Shown here: positions 61,179 through 64,000 of the stretch, piece after piece
Layout of the letters: each line of letters begins with the position of its first letter
Position numbering within the stretch: position 1 is the first letter of the stretch
From: Achromobacter spanius
GTDB lineage: Bacteria; Pseudomonadota; Gammaproteobacteria; Burkholderiales; Burkholderiaceae_B
Assembly (NCBI RefSeq): GCF_003994415.1
Contig: NZ_CP034689.1
Location: forward strand, 124,001-188,000
Length of the DNA: 64,000 nucleotides
Direction of reading: 5' to 3'
Notes under the pieces: generated by a model
Seen by the model: only the letters and a program-made list of their open reading frames with translations
Told to the model about the DNA's origin: nothing
The model's database searches: none
Program-made: the position numbers and the translations under genes

Positions 61179-61790
61179 TTAACGACGCATTACTTTTTCC
61201 GAAGGCGTCAGCGCTTCGATGTAGGCCGGGCGCGAGAAGATGCGTTCGGCGTACTTTTGCAGCGGAGCCGCGTTCTTGGGGAGTTCGATGCCGTAGTGAT
61301 CCAGGCGCCACAGCAACGGAGCCACGGCCACGTCGAGCATCGAGAATTCTTCGCCCAGCATGTACTTGTTCTTCAGCAGCATCGGGGCCAACTGGGCCAG
61401 GCGGTCGCGAATGTTCTGGCGCGCGTTGGCCAGCTTCTTCTCGTCGGGCTTGGTGCTGCGGTCTTCCAGCGTCGAGACGTGAACAAACAGTTCTTTCTCG
61501 AAGTTGTACAGGAACAGGCGGGTGCGGGCGCGCATGACGGGATCCGCCGGCATCAGTTGCGGATGCGGGAAGCGCTCGTCGATGTACTCGTTGATGATGT
61601 TGGATTCGTACAGGATCAGGTCGCGCTCAACCAGGATGGGCACTTGACCGTACGGGTTCATCACCGCGATGTCTTCGGGTTTGTTGTACAGGTCGATGTC
61701 ACGGATCTCGAAGTCCATACCCTTTTCGAACAACACGAAGCGGCAGCGTTGCGAAAACGGACACGTGGTTCCGGAATAGAGCACCATCAT
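61179..61790 (-). CDS. sspA: Stringent starvation protein A
   Basis: A GST-fold RNA-polymerase-associated protein, 203 aa. The N-terminal thioredoxin-like domain begins MMVLYSGTTCPFSQRCRFVL and includes PYGQVPILVERDLILYESNI. The helical C-terminal domain follows from about residue 88. It has no catalytic GST activity in known homologues and acts with RNA polymerase in stress and virulence gene control. It stands 152 bp after petC, with a strong hairpin in the gap, and upstream of sspB. Confidence 0.94.
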   Translation of the reverse strand: MMVLYSGTTCPFSQRCRFVLFEKGMDFEIRDIDLYNKPEDIAVMNPYGQVPILVERDLILYESNIINEYIDERFPHPQLMPADPVMRARTRLFLYNFEKELFVHVSTLEDRSTKPDEKKLANARQNIRDRLAQLAPMLLKNKYMLGEEFSMLDVAVAPLLWRLDHYGIELPKNAAPLQKYAERIFSRPAYIEALTPSEKVMRR

Positions 61791-61817
61791 GGTGAAAGTC
61801 CTTTATGAAAAACGAAA

Positions 61818-61848
61818 GGCCAGCGCCTAAATCTAGCAGGCGCTGGCC
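61818..61848 (-). terminator. Hairpin with T-run between petC and sspA
   Basis: A perfect 10-bp stem GGCCAGCGCC/GGCGCTGGCC with an 11-base loop. On the minus strand it is followed by TTTCGTTTTT, immediately before the sspA start region, so it acts as terminator or attenuator. Confidence 0.7.
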
Positions 61849-61942
61849 CCGATTGCCAGGCGGGATAGGCGTACGGCCCTATCCTCCGTTGCCGTCCCTT
61901 ATTAATGAGGTAGCGGCTTGCATGCCTGGCGGGGCGTTGCGG

Positions 61943-62803
61943 TTAGCGCACGTGTTTCCAGTACGAGGCGTTCAAGCGCCACGTAACCAGGAAGAACAAC
62001 AGCAGGAACAACATGACGCCGACGCCGATACGGACGCGCAATGTCTGGACGGGCTCGGCCATCCAGGACATGAATGCGGTCAGGTCTGCGACGTCGTTGT
62101 CGTATGTTGCGACTTGGGCCGGGTTGGCGGCCTTAAATTTGGCATCAAAGGTGGCATGGCCGTGGTAATCAGCTACCGGTTCGGCCTTGACCGTGGAAAA
62201 ACCTTGAGCATCGTACACCGTCGTGATGCGTTCCCAGTTTTTGGGTGCGCCTTCCTTGGCATCCTTGGCTTCCACTTCATGCATGGCCACGGTCGTCAGC
62301 TCGCGCGGACCCTGGCGTTCCCAGAGGGCGTGCGGCATGCCCACGGACGGGAAAACCAGGTTGTTCCAGCCCGTGGCGCGCGACGTGTCGCGGTAGAAGG
62401 TGCGCAGGTAGGTGTAGATGTAGTCTGCGCCGGACGGGCCGGCGTTGACCGATTTGGCCCGGGCGATCACGGATAAATCCGGGGGCGTCGTGCCAAACCA
62501 CTTCTTGGCGTCCTGGGGCGTCATGGCGATATGCATCATGTCGCCGACCTTTTCGCCGGTGAACAGCAGGCTTTCCTTGATTTGCTGGTCGGTCAGGCCA
62601 ATGTCCTTGAGCTTGTTGTAGCGCATCGACGACGCGCTATGACAGTTCAGGCAGTAGTTGACGAACAGCTTGGCGCCGTTTTGCAGCGACGACATGTCGT
62701 TGACGCGGTACGGCGCCTTGTCCAGCGGGAAACCGCCCTCGGCGGCAAATGCGGTGGTACACGTGAGCATCAAGGCCACGGCACCAATCAGCTTCTTGAT
62801 CAT
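61943..62803 (-). CDS. petC: Ubiquinol-cytochrome c reductase, cytochrome c1
   Basis: Haem c subunit of the bc1 complex, 286 aa. A signal peptide (residues 1-20, MIKKLIGAVALMLTCTTAFA) is followed by the haem-binding CLNCH (C51, C54, H55) and a distal Met region (SVGMPHALWE). The C-terminal membrane anchor is near residues 258-275 (VGVMLFLLLFFLVTW) before a short basic tail. ATG 62803 is chosen because it begins the signal peptide; the frame is open upstream over petB. Gap to petB is 23 bp. Part of the respiratory chain in the inner membrane. Confidence 0.95.
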   Translation of the reverse strand: MIKKLIGAVALMLTCTTAFAAEGGFPLDKAPYRVNDMSSLQNGAKLFVNYCLNCHSASSMRYNKLKDIGLTDQQIKESLLFTGEKVGDMMHIAMTPQDAKKWFGTTPPDLSVIARAKSVNAGPSGADYIYTYLRTFYRDTSRATGWNNLVFPSVGMPHALWERQGPRELTTVAMHEVEAKDAKEGAPKNWERITTVYDAQGFSTVKAEPVADYHGHATFDAKFKAANPAQVATYDNDVADLTAFMSWMAEPVQTLRVRIGVGVMLFLLLFFLVTWRLNASYWKHVR

Positions 62804-62826
62804 GGTTAATCCGTTATCTGGTGGGC

Positions 62827-64000
62827 TCAGTGGGCGTGGAACGTAACGCGCTCGGGCACTTGCTTGAAGGTGCCAAGGCGGCTCCAGACCGGCATCAGGA
62901 AGAAAAATGCCAGGTACAGCAGCGTGCCAATTTGCGACGTGATGTTCAACGGCGGACTGGGCGGCTGCGTACCGATGTAGCCGAGCACCAGGAAGTTGAC
63001 CATGAAGATGCCGTAGATCCACTTGTGCCAGGTGGGGCGGTAGCGGATCGACTTGACCGGGGAATGGTCTAGCCAGGGCAGGAAGAACAGGATCACGACC
63101 GTACCACCCATGGCCACCACGCCCCAGAACTTGGCGTCGATCACGCGCAGCAGCACGGCCACGACGATCAGGATGCCGGGGATGGCAATGCGCAGGATGC
63201 CGCGCAGGTTGCTCTTGACGAGCAACGCGATGGCGCCCAGCACCGAGGCACCCGCCAGCACCCACGTGAATTCGTCGGTAGTGGCGCGCAGCATCGAATA
63301 GAACGGGGTGAAGTACCAGACCGGCGCGATGTGCGGCGGCGTCTTCAGCGAGTCAGCGGGAATGAAGTTGTTGAACTCGAGGAAGTAGCCGCCCATTTCC
63401 GGCGCGAAGAACACGATGAACGCGAACACGAGCAAGAAGCCCGCCACGCCCATCAGGTCATGCACGGAATAGAACGGGTGGAACGGAATGCCATCCTTGG
63501 GGCGGCCGTACTTGTCTTTCGGGCCCTGCTTGATTTCGATGCCGTCCGGGTTGTTCGAGCCGACTTCGTGCAGCGCCACCAGGTGAGCCGCGACCAGGCC
63601 CACGAGCACCAGCGGAATCGCGATGACGTGGAAGGCGAAGAAGCGGTTCAAGGTGGCGTCCGACACGACGTAGTCGCCGCGGATCCAGATGGACAGTTCG
63701 GGGCCGATGAACGGAATGGCGGCGAACAGGTTCACGATCACCTGGGCGCCCCAATACGACATCTGGCCCCACGGCAGCAGGTAACCGAAGAAGGCTTCCG
63801 CCATCAGACAGAGGAAAATCGCCACGCCGAAGATCCACACGAGCTCGCGCGGCTTGCGGTAGGAACCGTATAGCAGCCCGCGCAACATGTGCAGGTAGAC
63901 GACGACGAAGAACATCGACGCGCCGGTGGAATGCATGTAGCGCACGAGCCAGCCCCAGGGGACCTCGCGCATGATGTATTCAACGGATTGGAACGCGCGT
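62827..64000 (-). CDS. petB: Ubiquinol-cytochrome c reductase, cytochrome b (start outside window)
   Basis: About 390 residues of the roughly 460 expected; the N-terminus lies beyond 64000 (the frame is open at the edge as AFQSVEYIMREVPWGWLVRY). Eight-helix quinol oxidase core: haem ligands in MHSTGASMFFVVVYLHMLRG and FAFHVIAIPLVLVGLVAAHL, LLPWGQMSYWGA at the Qo cd region, and the ef-loop motif PVWY (HIAPVWYFTPFYSMLRA), where mitochondria have PEWY. PVWY is usual in beta- and gammaproteobacteria as I recall. It precedes petC; petA should lie just outside. Confidence 0.96.
   Translation of the reverse strand, partial: RAFQSVEYIMREVPWGWLVRYMHSTGASMFFVVVYLHMLRGLLYGSYRKPRELVWIFGVAIFLCLMAEAFFGYLLPWGQMSYWGAQVIVNLFAAIPFIGPELSIWIRGDYVVSDATLNRFFAFHVIAIPLVLVGLVAAHLVALHEVGSNNPDGIEIKQGPKDKYGRPKDGIPFHPFYSVHDLMGVAGFLLVFAFIVFFAPEMGGYFLEFNNFIPADSLKTPPHIAPVWYFTPFYSMLRATTDEFTWVLAGASVLGAIALLVKSNLRGILRIAIPGILIVVAVLLRVIDAKFWGVVAMGGTVVILFFLPWLDHSPVKSIRYRPTWHKWIYGIFMVNFLVLGYIGTQPPSPPLNITSQIGTLLYLAFFFLMPVWSRLGTFKQVPERVTFHAH

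Overview
The window is GC-rich (about 65 percent) chromosomal DNA from a betaproteobacterium of the Alcaligenaceae, most likely Achromobacter or a close Bordetella relative. The housekeeping genes (argS, leuA, prfC, bfr, petB-petC-sspA-sspB), the Bug-type solute-binding protein and the many LysR, IclR, AraC and RpiR regulators beside small catabolic operons all fit this. The assignment is by recognition only; no search was run.

Layout. 1-2445: argS (cut by the window edge) and two small conserved genes. 2489-8601: a UgpBAEC-like ABC importer, a GpdQ-like phosphodiesterase and a LacI regulator, with LacI-type operators in two of the intergenic gaps. 8884-13072: amidase, leuA and a membrane protein. 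13089-20608: an rpoN gene, bfd and bfr (iron), an exported protein, prfC, a LysE-type exporter and a RhlE-like RNA helicase. 20914-24074: two tandem DUF945 paralogues, the second frameshifted at a G run. 24179-30802: a dipeptide/glutathione-type ABC operon ending in an amidohydrolase. 31147-33964: a GTPase/membrane protein pair (DUF3482/DUF2868). 34130-38839: AraC plus EamA transporter, then a class V aminotransferase, RidA and a LysR regulator. 39056-44155: tRNA-Asn, then an IclR-regulated cluster of amidase, Bug-type binding protein and GntP permease.

44229-48770 is the accessory region. It holds two tiny coupled ORFs, a complete IS3-family (IS150 group) element, and a lower-GC stretch ending at tRNA-Thr(TGT). 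A 15-bp piece of the tRNA 3' half is repeated exactly at 46233-46247. The 2.5 kb between the copies carries a small membrane protein, an unrecognised 153-aa protein, a DUF1828/DUF1829-type protein translationally coupled to it, and what looks like the tail of a tyrosine integrase. I read this as a mini-island integrated at tRNA-Thr whose cargo is a two-gene cassette of unknown function. This is the best candidate for an undescribed system in the window. The IS appears to have split the ancestral tRNA-Thr terminator.

48871-60639 is a myo-inositol catabolic locus: two Gfo/Idh/MocA dehydrogenases and an RpiR (IolR-like) regulator, divergent from a three-gene sugar ABC importer followed by iolC (fused to DUF2090), iolD, iolE and iolB. 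iolA is not present here. 60710 to the end holds sspB, sspA, petC and the start-truncated petB, in the order common in beta- and gammaproteobacteria.
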